Shown here: piece by piece, positions 1-7,809 of the stretch
Layout: the number at the start of each line of letters is the position of its first letter
Numbering within the stretch: position 1 is the stretch's first letter
Assembly: GCA_002299895.1 (NCBI GenBank)
Contig: DBOC01000009.1
Coordinates: 122,277 to 186,276, forward strand
From: Sphingomonadales bacterium UBA656
GTDB taxonomy: Bacteria > Pseudomonadota > Alphaproteobacteria > Sphingomonadales > Sphingomonadaceae
Length of the DNA: 64,000 nucleotides
Direction: 5' to 3'
Program-made: the position numbers and the translations under genes
The notes under the pieces: model-generated
What the model was told of the DNA's origin: nothing
What the model saw: the letters and a program-made list of their open reading frames with translations, nothing else
Database searches by the model: none

Positions 1-1103
1 GTGCCGCCCTCAATTGAGTTCGCTTTGGTCCGCAGCCAGTTGCGCGCCTTGGAACCGCCATTGGAGCGCTCGCTTTCCCACTCGAGCGCTTGACTGCCGC
101 CAATCGACATGACCAGTTCATTGCGTTTCTTGTTCAATTCGGTCCCGACATATTTCATCAGGTTCGAATAAGCGGGGTGCGCCTTACCGGTTTTCCATTC
201 ATCCATGAACCGCTCGCCATGCGCACGGAAGGTGAGGTTATCGACATCGAACAATGCCATTTGTGCGCGCAGCACGGGCTCTTGCGACAAGGTCGCCTTC
301 ATCGCCGCGCCAATAGAGGTCACGCCGCCATCACCACCCATGCCGGAGATCATTTCGCGTTCATGGCCGAGCAGATATTTTGCCACATCCCAGCCGCGAT
401 TTACCTCGCCAACAATCTGATGCTTTGGCACGACCACATTGTCGAAGAAGGTTTCGCAGAAGGGCGAATTGCCGGAGATCAGCTTGATCGGCTTGGTCGA
501 AACGCCGGGCGTTTCCATGTCGAATAACAAGAAACTGATACCCTGATATTTGTTTGTCTTGTCGGTACGGACGAGGCAGAAAATCCAGTCGGCCTTGTCG
601 GCATAAGACGTCCAGATTTTCTGGCCATTGACGACCCAATGGTCGCCTTTGTCTTCACCAAAGGTTTGCATCGACACCAAGTCGCTGCCCGAGCCAGGTT
701 CGGAATAACCCTGACACCAGCGAATTTCGCCACGGGCGATCTGGCCCATATAATGGACCTTTTGTTCTTCGGTGCCGAATTTCAGCAAGGCGGGGCCAAG
801 CATCCAGATGCCGAAGCTGTTGAGCGGCGAGCGACAGCCCAGCTTGGCCATTTCCTGACGCAGTATTTTTGTTTCCTGCGGGGAAAGGCCCGCGCCGCCA
901 TATGCCTTGGGCCAATCGGGTACGGTGTAGCCCTTGGCGACGCAGCGCTCGAGCCACAGTTTCTGCGCTTCGGATTGGAAAACAAAATTGCGTCCGCCCC
1001 AGCAGACGTCTTCGTCACCTTTGGCCGGTGTGCGCATTTCGGCGGGGCAGTTTTCCTCCAGCCAGGCGCGCGCCTCGGCGCGGAATGTTTCTAGGTCAGA
1101 CAT
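1..1103 (-). CDS. acyl-CoA dehydrogenase, C-terminus cut by window edge
   Basis: An open minus-strand frame begins at ATG 1103 (MSDLETFRAEARAWL) and stays open to base 1, so the last part of the protein lies outside the window. Family features seen are the FAD/substrate region WCQGYSEPGSGSDL, the WTSYADKADWIFCLVRT stretch, and NSIEGG at the very edge, close to the usual C-terminal helix. Acyl-CoA dehydrogenases of this type oxidise the alpha-beta bond of an acyl-CoA using FAD and pass electrons to ETF. It is divergent from the symporter and catabolic series starting at 1315, which suggests a shared regulon. The substrate cannot be told from the sequence. Confidence 0.9.
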   Translation of the reverse strand, partial: MSDLETFRAEARAWLEENCPAEMRTPAKGDEDVCWGGRNFVFQSEAQKLWLERCVAKGYTVPDWPKAYGGAGLSPQETKILRQEMAKLGCRSPLNSFGIWMLGPALLKFGTEEQKVHYMGQIARGEIRWCQGYSEPGSGSDLVSMQTFGEDKGDHWVVNGQKIWTSYADKADWIFCLVRTDKTNKYQGISFLLFDMETPGVSTKPIKLISGNSPFCETFFDNVVVPKHQIVGEVNRGWDVAKYLLGHEREMISGMGGDGGVTSIGAAMKATLSQEPVLRAQMALFDVDNLTFRAHGERFMDEWKTGKAHPAYSNLMKYVGTELNKKRNELVMSIGGSQALEWESERSNGGSKARNWLRTKANSIEGG

Positions 1104-1208
1104 GACGCTCTCCTATTTAATTGCTTGATGAATTTTTGGGCGGTCACGCACCGAAACGCAAGCGCTTATCGGTGAGCAAAGCATGCCGTAACGTCATTTG
1201 CATCGCGA

Positions 1209-1236
1209 TTGACAGGCTAGGACGCGGCCCTAGCAT
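1209..1236 (+). promoter_or_regulatory. candidate sigma-70-like promoter upstream of the symporter
   Basis: TTGACA at 1209-1214 is followed 16 bases later by TAGCAT at 1231-1236, a weak -10 element. The spacer also holds a short inverted repeat, CTAGG...CCTAG. It lies about 80 bases upstream of the symporter start, in the 211-base gap after the divergent dehydrogenase. The -35 is good and the -10 poor, so this is only a candidate. Confidence 0.3.
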
Positions 1237-1263
1237 AGCAATGGGTTTTGGGAGAGAAACATC

Positions 1264-1308
1264 GTGCGATTCGCCGGAAAACACGCCTTTTGGCGTTTTG
1301 TGATTTAA
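1264..1308 (+). other. possible 14-codon leader ORF containing a terminator-like hairpin
   Basis: GGAGAG at 1251-1256 precedes GTG 1264, which opens a 14-codon frame ending at TAA 1306-1308, six bases before the symporter ATG at 1315. The symporter ATG has no clear ribosome binding site of its own. Within the leader, ACGCC (1283-1287) and GGCGT (1292-1296) form a small hairpin with a TTTT loop, followed by a T-rich stretch. Translational coupling or attenuation is possible, but the element is short and unproven. Confidence 0.3.
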
Positions 1309-1314
1309 TCCAAT

Positions 1315-2730
1315 ATGGCACCGATCGTCGCACTTCCCCGATCCTTAAAAGTCATGCACGGCCTTGGCTCAGTTGCCTATGGCGTTAAGGACAATGGCTT
1401 TTCTGTATTCTTGCTAATCTTTTATAATCAGGTGCTGGGTATTGATGCCGGCATCGTCGGCACCGTTATCATGGCCGCGCTGATTTTTGATGCCTTTGCA
1501 GACCCAATCATTGGCGAGCTGTCTGACCGGACGCAAAGCAAATGGGGACGCCGCCTTCCATGGTTGTACAGCGCAGCGATCCCATTAGGCATAATCTGGA
1601 TGCTGCTTTGGCACCCCCCCGAAATGACGCAGACCGGAACGATCATCTGGCTGTTCTGCACCGCCGTATTGGCGCGGACATTGGTTGCGATGTGCGAAGT
1701 CCCGTCGATCGCTTTGGTACCCGAACTGACGGGTGATTATGATGAGCGCACGCGTTTGATGCGTTATCGTTTCTTATTTGGCTGGGCGGGCGGCTTGCTC
1801 ATGCTCATTTTTGCTTATGGCATTTTCTTCACCGGCGAAAAGGGCGTGAGCGACCCTGCGGGCTATGATGCCTATTCGCTATGGGGCGCGCTGATGATGA
1901 GCGGGGCAGTGCTTATCTCCGCGCTTGGCCAGCACCGCCACATCGCCAAGCCCTCACCGCCCGCACCGCGCGGTGCGGGCCTGCGTCACGCCTTGACCGA
2001 GATTAAAGCAACGCTCTCCAACCGCGCCTTTCTGTGGCTGGTGTCGGCCGCATTATTCGGTCTGATTAATCAGGGCCTCACCTTTGCGCTGACCAATTAT
2101 CAGCTCGCCTTTTTGTGGCAGTTGCAACAGATGGAAATGCTCTATTATGCGCTGATCTTATTCTCGACGGTCATCATTGCCTTTATCATTGTTCCGCCTG
2201 TCTCTGCGCGATTGGGCAAGAAGCGCGGAGCCATTCTATTTGCCATAATCTCATTGACCTTCACGGCCGCATTATATGGCAGTTGGCTGCTCGACCTTGT
2301 GCCCGGTGTGCCGTCGGATCCTTCGATCCTGTTCATGTTTGCGTTAATGACCATCGCCAATAGTGCGGCTGTGAGTATGATGATGCTCACCTCCTCCATG
2401 ATGGCCGATGTCGTGGAGGCATCGCAGCAAGAAACGGGCCGGCGATCCGAAGGGCTGTTTTTTGCGGGCTATTTCTTCATGCAAAAATGCGCCGTTGGTA
2501 TCGGCACCTTTGCCGCCGGCATGATCCTAAGCTTTGCCAATTTCCCGCAAGATGCCAAGCCGGGCGAAGTGGATGTCGCCGTTCTCGATGGGCTGGCGCT
2601 ATATTATATGGGCACGGTGGTCGTCATTGGCTTTATCGGCATATTGATTCTGCGCCATTTCCCGATTTCGCGCGAAAGTCATAATGAACGCTTGCGCGCC
2701 TTGAACACATCGGCAGAGTCTGCCAGTTAA
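1315..2730 (+). CDS. MFS transporter of the GPH (glycoside-pentoside-hexuronide:cation symporter) type
   Basis: The 471-residue protein has about twelve hydrophobic segments. The start resembles MelB-like symporters (GLGSVAYGVKDNGFSVFL), and the first cytoplasmic loop carries the family's DP-x-GxLSDRT...GRRLPW pattern (DAFADPIIGELSDRTQSKWG). GPH carriers co-transport sugars or other small organic solutes with cations across the inner membrane. It lies directly upstream of, and in the same direction as, the acyl-CoA dehydrogenase operon, so it may import that pathway's substrate. This is inferred from position, since sugars are the family's usual cargo. A later start at Met 1354 is possible. 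Confidence 0.85.
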   Translation: MAPIVALPRSLKVMHGLGSVAYGVKDNGFSVFLLIFYNQVLGIDAGIVGTVIMAALIFDAFADPIIGELSDRTQSKWGRRLPWLYSAAIPLGIIWMLLWHPPEMTQTGTIIWLFCTAVLARTLVAMCEVPSIALVPELTGDYDERTRLMRYRFLFGWAGGLLMLIFAYGIFFTGEKGVSDPAGYDAYSLWGALMMSGAVLISALGQHRHIAKPSPPAPRGAGLRHALTEIKATLSNRAFLWLVSAALFGLINQGLTFALTNYQLAFLWQLQQMEMLYYALILFSTVIIAFIIVPPVSARLGKKRGAILFAIISLTFTAALYGSWLLDLVPGVPSDPSILFMFALMTIANSAAVSMMMLTSSMMADVVEASQQETGRRSEGLFFAGYFFMQKCAVGIGTFAAGMILSFANFPQDAKPGEVDVAVLDGLALYYMGTVVVIGFIGILILRHFPISRESHNERLRALNTSAESAS

Positions 2731-2762
2731 CCAATCAATTAAATTTGAAAGAGGAATGAGCC

Positions 2763-4046
2763 ATGGATTTCGATCTCAACGACAAGCAAACATATTGGCG
2801 GGACCGTATCCGCGACCATAATGAACGCTTCCTGCGTCCACGCGTTGCCGATTATTATGCCGAACAGGCCGTGGGCGACCGCTGGAAAGTGCTGCAGGTC
2901 GTTGAGGAAGAAAAGGCACGCGCCAAGGCTGCGGGTCTTTGGAACTTGTTCATGCCGCCCACCTCGGGCCGCGTGCATGTCGATGACAGCGTAGCATTTG
3001 ACGGCCCTGGCCTTTCCAACATGGAATATGCCCTGTGCGCCGAAGAAATGGGCCGCATCGGCTTTGCATCCGAAGTCTATAACTGTTCGGCGCCAGACAC
3101 CGGCAATATGGAAGTGTTCCTGCGTTACGGCACGGCAGAGCAAAAAGAAAAATGGATGATCCCGTTGATGAACGGCGAAATCCGTTCGGCCTTTTTGATG
3201 ACCGAGCCAGCCGTTGCCTCGTCAGATGCAACCAACATCGAAACATCGATTCGCCGTGAAGGCGACGAATATGTCTTGAATGGCGTGAAATGGTGGTCAT
3301 CCGGTGCAGGGGACCCGCGCTGCAAAATCGCGATTGTCATGGGCAAGACCGATTTCGAAGCCAAGCGCCACGCGCAGCAGTCGATGGTGCTGATGGAACT
3401 CGATTCCCCCGGCGTAAAGATACTGCGTCACCTTCCGGTGTTCGGCTATGACGACGCGCCGCATGGTCATATGGAAATCGAATTGAAGGATGTCCGTATT
3501 CCGGCATCGAATATGTTGCTGGGCGAAGGCCGCGGCTTCGAAATCGCGCAAGGGCGCCTTGGACCAGGCCGTATCCACCATTGCATGCGCACCATTGGTA
3601 CCGCCGAAGAAGCGCTGGAGAAAATGTGCAAGCGCCTGCAATCGCGCGTCGCCTTTGGCAAGACCGTTGCCGAGCACAGCGTCTGGGAAGAGCGCATTGC
3701 CCGTGCCCGTATCGACATTGAAATGACGCGTCTGCTCTGCCTGAAGGCTGCGGATATGATGGACAAGGTCGGCAACAAGGCAGCTGCTGCGGAAATCGCT
3801 ATGATCAAGGTGCAGGCACCGAACATGGCTTTGAGCATCATCGACAATGCCATTCAAGCGCATGGCGGCGGCGGCGTGTCCGACGATTTCGGTCTTGCAT
3901 CCGCTTGGGCGCATCAGCGCACCTTGCGTTTGGCCGACGGTCCCGACGAAGTGCATGCCCGCGCCATCGCGCGTATGGAATTGGGCAAGCATGGCGGCCG
4001 TGGTAAGGACGGCCTATCCAGCGGCGATATGGGAGCAACACGGTGA
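2763..4046 (+). CDS. acyl-CoA dehydrogenase of the ACAD10/ACAD11 type
   Basis: The protein has 427 residues and a ribosome site GAAAGAGGA at 2747-2755. It closely follows the dehydrogenase module of human ACAD10/11: AAGLWNLFMPP near residue 60, CSAPDTGNMEV near 105, MTEPAVASSDATN near 145, VKWWSSGAGDPRCKIAIV near 175, LGPGRIHHCMRT near 265 and RLADGPDEVHARAIARMEL near the C-terminus. In the known 4-hydroxy acid routes, the ACAD10/11 kinase module phosphorylates a 4-hydroxyacyl-CoA and this flavoprotein acts on the phosphorylated product. The kinase gene lies one gene downstream (5128). The family assignment is firm. The pathway role is inferred from the pair. Confidence 0.93.
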   Translation: MDFDLNDKQTYWRDRIRDHNERFLRPRVADYYAEQAVGDRWKVLQVVEEEKARAKAAGLWNLFMPPTSGRVHVDDSVAFDGPGLSNMEYALCAEEMGRIGFASEVYNCSAPDTGNMEVFLRYGTAEQKEKWMIPLMNGEIRSAFLMTEPAVASSDATNIETSIRREGDEYVLNGVKWWSSGAGDPRCKIAIVMGKTDFEAKRHAQQSMVLMELDSPGVKILRHLPVFGYDDAPHGHMEIELKDVRIPASNMLLGEGRGFEIAQGRLGPGRIHHCMRTIGTAEEALEKMCKRLQSRVAFGKTVAEHSVWEERIARARIDIEMTRLLCLKAADMMDKVGNKAAAAEIAMIKVQAPNMALSIIDNAIQAHGGGGVSDDFGLASAWAHQRTLRLADGPDEVHARAIARMELGKHGGRGKDGLSSGDMGATR

Positions 4047-5131
4047 AGGCTGCCGTCCTGATTGAAGCGGGCAAGCCGCTTCAAATCGAGCAAGTCAACA
4101 TTGCCAATCCAGGGCCGCATGAGGTGCTGATCCGCACCGCGGCCTGCGGGCTGTGCCATAGCGACTTGCACTTTATCGAAGGCACCTATCCGCATCCTTT
4201 GCCCGCAATCCCCGGGCATGAGGCGGCGGGCATCGTCGAGGCGGTGGGCAGCGAAGTGCGCACCGTCAAGGTGGGCGATGCTGTTGTCACCTGCCTCAGC
4301 GCTTTTTGCGGCCATTGCGAATATTGTGTCACAGGGCGCATGTCCTTGTGCCTTGGTGGCGACACGCGGCGTAAGCCCGGCGAAGCCCCGCGCCTGACGC
4401 GGCCTGATGGCAGCGTTGTTAACCAGATGCTGAACCTCTCGGCTTATGCTGAAATGATGTTGGTGCACGAACATGCGTGCGTTGCAATCCATCCGGATAT
4501 GCCTTTGCCACAAGCGTCGGTTATCGGCTGCGCCGTGACCACAGGTGCCGGTACCATATTCAACGCCTGCAAAGTAACGCCGGGCGAAACCGTGGCCGTT
4601 ATTGGCTGCGGCGGCGTTGGCCTTGCGACCATTAACGCAGCGAAGATTGCGGGCGCCGGTCGTATCATCGCCGCTGACCCATTGCCTGAAAAACGGGCGT
4701 TGGCGATGCAACTGGGTGCGACCGATGTCGTCGACGCCTTGGCCGATGATGCCGCTGCGCAAATTCAGGAATTGACCAAGGGCGGCGTTGATCACGCGAT
4801 TGAAGCTGTGGGACGTCCGGCATCGGGCACGCTCGCGGTCAAGTCGCTGAAGCGGGGCGGAACAGCCACAATACTGGGCATGATGCCGTTGCAACATTCG
4901 GTTGGCCTGTCGGCGATGGACCTTTTGTCGGGCAAAAAATTGCAAGGCGCGATCATGGGCGGCAACCGCTTCCCTGTCGATATTCCGCGTCTGGTCGATT
5001 TTTACATGCGTGGCCTTTTGGATCTCGACACCATCATTTCGGAGACCATTCCGCTCGAGCGGATCAACGAGGGCTTTGACCAGATGAAGCGCGGCGATGC
5101 GGCGCGGTCGGTCATCGTTTTTGACCAATGA
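4043..5131 (+). CDS. zinc-dependent alcohol dehydrogenase (MDR family)
   Basis: The 362-residue protein starts at GTG 4043, overlapping the previous stop as GTGA. Catalytic zinc ligands are in CGLCHSDLHF (near residue 35) and PGHEAAGIVEAVG (near 60). The structural zinc loop is CGHCEYCVTGRMSLC (near 93-107). The Rossmann motif GCGGVGLATINAA is near 190. It is the usual length for class I/III-like NAD(P)-dependent alcohol dehydrogenases. Placed between the ACAD10/11-like dehydrogenase and kinase, it probably oxidises a hydroxyl or reduces a carbonyl of the same substrate. The actual substrate is not visible. Confidence 0.92.
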   Translation: MKAAVLIEAGKPLQIEQVNIANPGPHEVLIRTAACGLCHSDLHFIEGTYPHPLPAIPGHEAAGIVEAVGSEVRTVKVGDAVVTCLSAFCGHCEYCVTGRMSLCLGGDTRRKPGEAPRLTRPDGSVVNQMLNLSAYAEMMLVHEHACVAIHPDMPLPQASVIGCAVTTGAGTIFNACKVTPGETVAVIGCGGVGLATINAAKIAGAGRIIAADPLPEKRALAMQLGATDVVDALADDAAAQIQELTKGGVDHAIEAVGRPASGTLAVKSLKRGGTATILGMMPLQHSVGLSAMDLLSGKKLQGAIMGGNRFPVDIPRLVDFYMRGLLDLDTIISETIPLERINEGFDQMKRGDAARSVIVFDQ

Positions 5132-6210
5132 GCAAACCACAAACCCCGATTGACGCGCAAACGGCCTTTACCGGTACCGTTGCGCCAAGCGGCGCGGACA
5201 TCTTGGATGCCGATAAACTAGCGCAGTGGATGGCCGATAATGTCGAAGGCTTTGAAGGTCCGGTTGAGGTTCTAAAATTCGCGGGCGGGCAGTCAAATCC
5301 GACCTACCGCTTGAACGCGAAAAGCGGCTCCTACGTCTTACGCCGTAAGCCATTTGGCGTATTACTGCCCAGCGCGCATGCGGTTGACCGCGAATATAAG
5401 GTCATTGCTGGTCTGTACCCGACCGGCTTTCCGGTGGCCAAACCCTTTGGCCTGTGCACCGACGACAGCGTCATCGGTTCTATGTTTTACATCATGGACA
5501 TGGTTGAAGGTCGCACCATCTGGGATGGCGCTATGCCGGGGTCAAACCCTGCCGAACGTAGCGCAACCTATGAAGCGATGATCGACACCTTGGCGGCATT
5601 GCATAATGTAGATGTTGAAGGCGCTGGCCTGTCCGACTTTGGCAAGCCCGGCAATTATTTCGGGCGTCAGGTGGAACGTTGGACGAAGCAATATCGCCTC
5701 GCCGAAACCGAAACCATGCCCGAAATGGAACGGCTGATCGAATGGTTGCCAAAGACGCTCCCCGCGCAAACGCGCACCAGCGTCGTCCATGGCGACTATC
5801 GCATCGATAACATGATCTTCGATGCCAAGGATCCGAAAGTCGTCGCGGTGCTCGATTGGGAATTGTCGACATTGGGCGACCCGCTGGCGGATTTCACTTA
5901 TGTCGCCATGGCGTGGGTGACGCAAAATGAAGGTCGCTCGGGTGTTATGGATTTGGACCGCGCTGCGCTCGGAATTCCAGAACTCGACGCGATGGTAGAG
6001 CGCTATTGCGCTGCCACCGGCCGCGACGGTGTGCCCGATATGAACTGGTATTTTGCCTATAATTTCTTCCGCCTCGCCGGGATTATTCAAGGCATCAAAA
6101 AACGTGTCATCGACGGCACCGCAAGTTCGTCACATGCGCAAGCGATGGCCGAACGCGTGTTCCCGCTGGCGGAATCCGCTTGGAAGTTCGCCGAGAAGGC
6201 TGGGGCGTAA
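5128..6210 (+). CDS. phosphotransferase family protein (aminoglycoside-phosphotransferase fold, ACAD10/11 kinase module)
   Basis: The 360-residue protein overlaps the upstream stop as ATGA. It has the small-molecule kinase fold: nucleotide-loop region FAGGQSNPTYRL (near 50), the YVLRRKPFG lysine strand (near 70), catalytic HGDYRIDNMIFD (near 220-231) and the metal-binding VLDWELSTLGDPLADF (near 240). GQSNPTY, RRKPFG and LLPSAHAVDRE are typical of the kinase half of ACAD10/11 and of LvaA-like kinases that phosphorylate 4-hydroxyacyl-CoA. In animals the kinase and dehydrogenase are fused; here they are separate genes with an alcohol dehydrogenase between them. Activity on a hydroxyacyl-CoA is inferred, and antibiotic phosphorylation is unlikely. 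Confidence 0.9.
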   Translation: MSKPQTPIDAQTAFTGTVAPSGADILDADKLAQWMADNVEGFEGPVEVLKFAGGQSNPTYRLNAKSGSYVLRRKPFGVLLPSAHAVDREYKVIAGLYPTGFPVAKPFGLCTDDSVIGSMFYIMDMVEGRTIWDGAMPGSNPAERSATYEAMIDTLAALHNVDVEGAGLSDFGKPGNYFGRQVERWTKQYRLAETETMPEMERLIEWLPKTLPAQTRTSVVHGDYRIDNMIFDAKDPKVVAVLDWELSTLGDPLADFTYVAMAWVTQNEGRSGVMDLDRAALGIPELDAMVERYCAATGRDGVPDMNWYFAYNFFRLAGIIQGIKKRVIDGTASSSHAQAMAERVFPLAESAWKFAEKAGA

Positions 6211-6253
6211 AAATTATCCCTCCCCATCGGCGGCGAGGAAAATGGAGAGAAAA

Positions 6254-7015
6254 ATGTCTTTATTCGATATGACCGGCAAGGTCGCCATCATCACCGGGTC
6301 ATCGCGCGGCATTGGTCAGGCGATTGCCGAAGAAATGGCCGATCATGGCGCAAAGGTTGTGATCTCCAGCCGTAATATCGAAGATTGCGAAGCGGTCGCC
6401 GCTGGCATTAATGCCAAGCATGCGGGCGCTGCACTGGCGGTGGCATCCAGCCTGTCTTCGAAGGAGAGCTTGCAGAATCTCGTCGATGAAGCGCGTAAGG
6501 CATTTGGCAAAGTTGATGTCTTGGTCTGCAACGCGGCGTCCAATCCGCATTATGGCCCGATGGCCACCATCACCGATGAGCAACTGCGCAAGACGCTAGA
6601 TCACAATATCGTATCGCAACATTGGCTGATCCAGATGGTCGTGCCAGAAATGATCGCGCGCAAATCAGGCTCCATTGTGATTGTTTCCTCGATTGGCGGT
6701 CTGCGCGGGTCGCCGATCTTGGGCGCTTATGCAATTACGAAAGCCGCGGATATTCAGATGACGAAGAATCTCGCCCGCGAATATGGGCCGCATAATGTGC
6801 GCATTAACTCGATTGCGCCGGGACTGGTGAAGACCGATTTTGCCAAGGCATTGTGGGAGAACCCAGAAAATCTCAAAGCATCCACCTCAGGCGCGGCCTT
6901 GGGCCGCATTGGCGAGCCACGTGAGATTGCCGGCGCGGCCGTATATTTGGCGTCAGACGCATCAAGCTTTATGACAGGACAGACAATAGTTGTGGATGGA
7001 GGCGTTGTCGTATGA
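6254..7015 (+). CDS. short-chain dehydrogenase/reductase, DHRS4-like
   Basis: I start at ATG 6254 (MSLFDMTGKVAII) because GGAGAGA at 6244-6250 precedes it. A longer frame from 6053 would overlap the kinase gene. The 253-residue protein has the cofactor motif TGSSRGIG (near 17), the NAA segment VLVCNAASNPHYG (near 90), catalytic Ser in IVIVSSIGG (near 140) and YAITK (near 155), and PGLVKTDFAKALWENPE, which resembles DHRS4-type carbonyl reductases. It ends with TGQTIVVDGG. An NAD(P)-dependent redox step on a hydroxy or keto intermediate of the operon's substrate is likely. Confidence 0.92.
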   Translation: MSLFDMTGKVAIITGSSRGIGQAIAEEMADHGAKVVISSRNIEDCEAVAAGINAKHAGAALAVASSLSSKESLQNLVDEARKAFGKVDVLVCNAASNPHYGPMATITDEQLRKTLDHNIVSQHWLIQMVVPEMIARKSGSIVIVSSIGGLRGSPILGAYAITKAADIQMTKNLAREYGPHNVRINSIAPGLVKTDFAKALWENPENLKASTSGAALGRIGEPREIAGAAVYLASDASSFMTGQTIVVDGGVVV

Positions 7016-7809
7016 GTGGAGCATTGCAAGGCAAAGTCGCCATCATCACAGGCGCAGGGTCAGGCATTGGCCGCGCGTCCGCTATCCGCTTCGCCGCCGA
7101 GGGCGCGAAGGTCATTTTGGGCGACATGGCGGCATCGGTACATGACACCGCCGCAATGATCGGTGATGCGGCCACTGCCGTGCAAATGGACGCAGGCGAT
7201 GAAGCGGACGTCGCGGCGATTGTCGCAAAGGCCATCGAATTGCATGGCCATCTCGACATCGCCTTTGCCAATGCGGGTATCTCCGGAGGCATGGAAGGTA
7301 TCTTCGACAACACAGTCGAAAATTTCACGAGCGTCCTGCGCGTCAACCTCATCGGCCCTTGGCTGATGGTCAAGCATGCGGGCAAGGCCATGGCGGATGC
7401 CGGCAATGGCGGTTCGATCATTCTGACTGCAAGTGTCGCGGGTATCCGTTCGGGCGCAGGTGGCCCACCTTATTCGGCGTCCAAGGCAGGCGTCATCAAT
7501 CTGGCGCAGGTCAGCGCGCAACAATTGTCGGGCACCAATGTACGCTGCAACGCGATTTGTCCGGGGCTTACCGAAACCGGCATGACCAAGCCTACTTTCG
7601 ACTATGCCCGCGAAAAGGGCGTGACCGAAAAAATCGGTAGGTTGAACCCCTTGCGTCGCGGGGCGCAGCCAGAGGAGCTCGCGAATGTCGCCTTGTTCCT
7701 CGCCAGCGACCAAGCCTCTTATGTCAACGGCCAAGCCATTGCCGTTGACGGCGGGCTCTCCAGCTCGCACCCCGTAACCCGCCAGTTAACAGGACAAACC
7801 GCCGTATGA
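7012..7809 (+). CDS. short-chain dehydrogenase/reductase
   Basis: The 265-residue protein overlaps the previous SDR stop by four bases (ATGA). Motifs are TGAGSGIGRA (near 14), FANAGISGG (near 88), catalytic Ser in IILTASVAG (near 143), YSASKAG (near 157) and VNGQAIAVDGG near the C-terminus. It is a classical SDR, but the sequence differs enough from its neighbour to suggest a different substrate or stereochemistry rather than a recent duplicate. It forms a coupled operon with the genes on both sides. Confidence 0.92.
   Translation: MSGALQGKVAIITGAGSGIGRASAIRFAAEGAKVILGDMAASVHDTAAMIGDAATAVQMDAGDEADVAAIVAKAIELHGHLDIAFANAGISGGMEGIFDNTVENFTSVLRVNLIGPWLMVKHAGKAMADAGNGGSIILTASVAGIRSGAGGPPYSASKAGVINLAQVSAQQLSGTNVRCNAICPGLTETGMTKPTFDYAREKGVTEKIGRLNPLRRGAQPEELANVALFLASDQASYVNGQAIAVDGGLSSSHPVTRQLTGQTAV

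Noticed and set aside
2727..2742. TTAA-N8-TTAA upstream of the acyl-CoA dehydrogenase, like a CtrA site
   Set aside because: The spacing is eight, not seven, and the first TTAA includes the symporter stop codon.
3914..5140. 408-codon minus-strand frame opposite the alcohol dehydrogenase
   Set aside because: The plus strand encodes a zinc alcohol dehydrogenase with all motifs; the opposite frame has no recognisable domain and is a shadow.
5128..6210. Aminoglycoside resistance kinase
   Set aside because: The motifs follow the ACAD10/11 kinase group, and its neighbours are acyl-CoA catabolism genes, not resistance genes.
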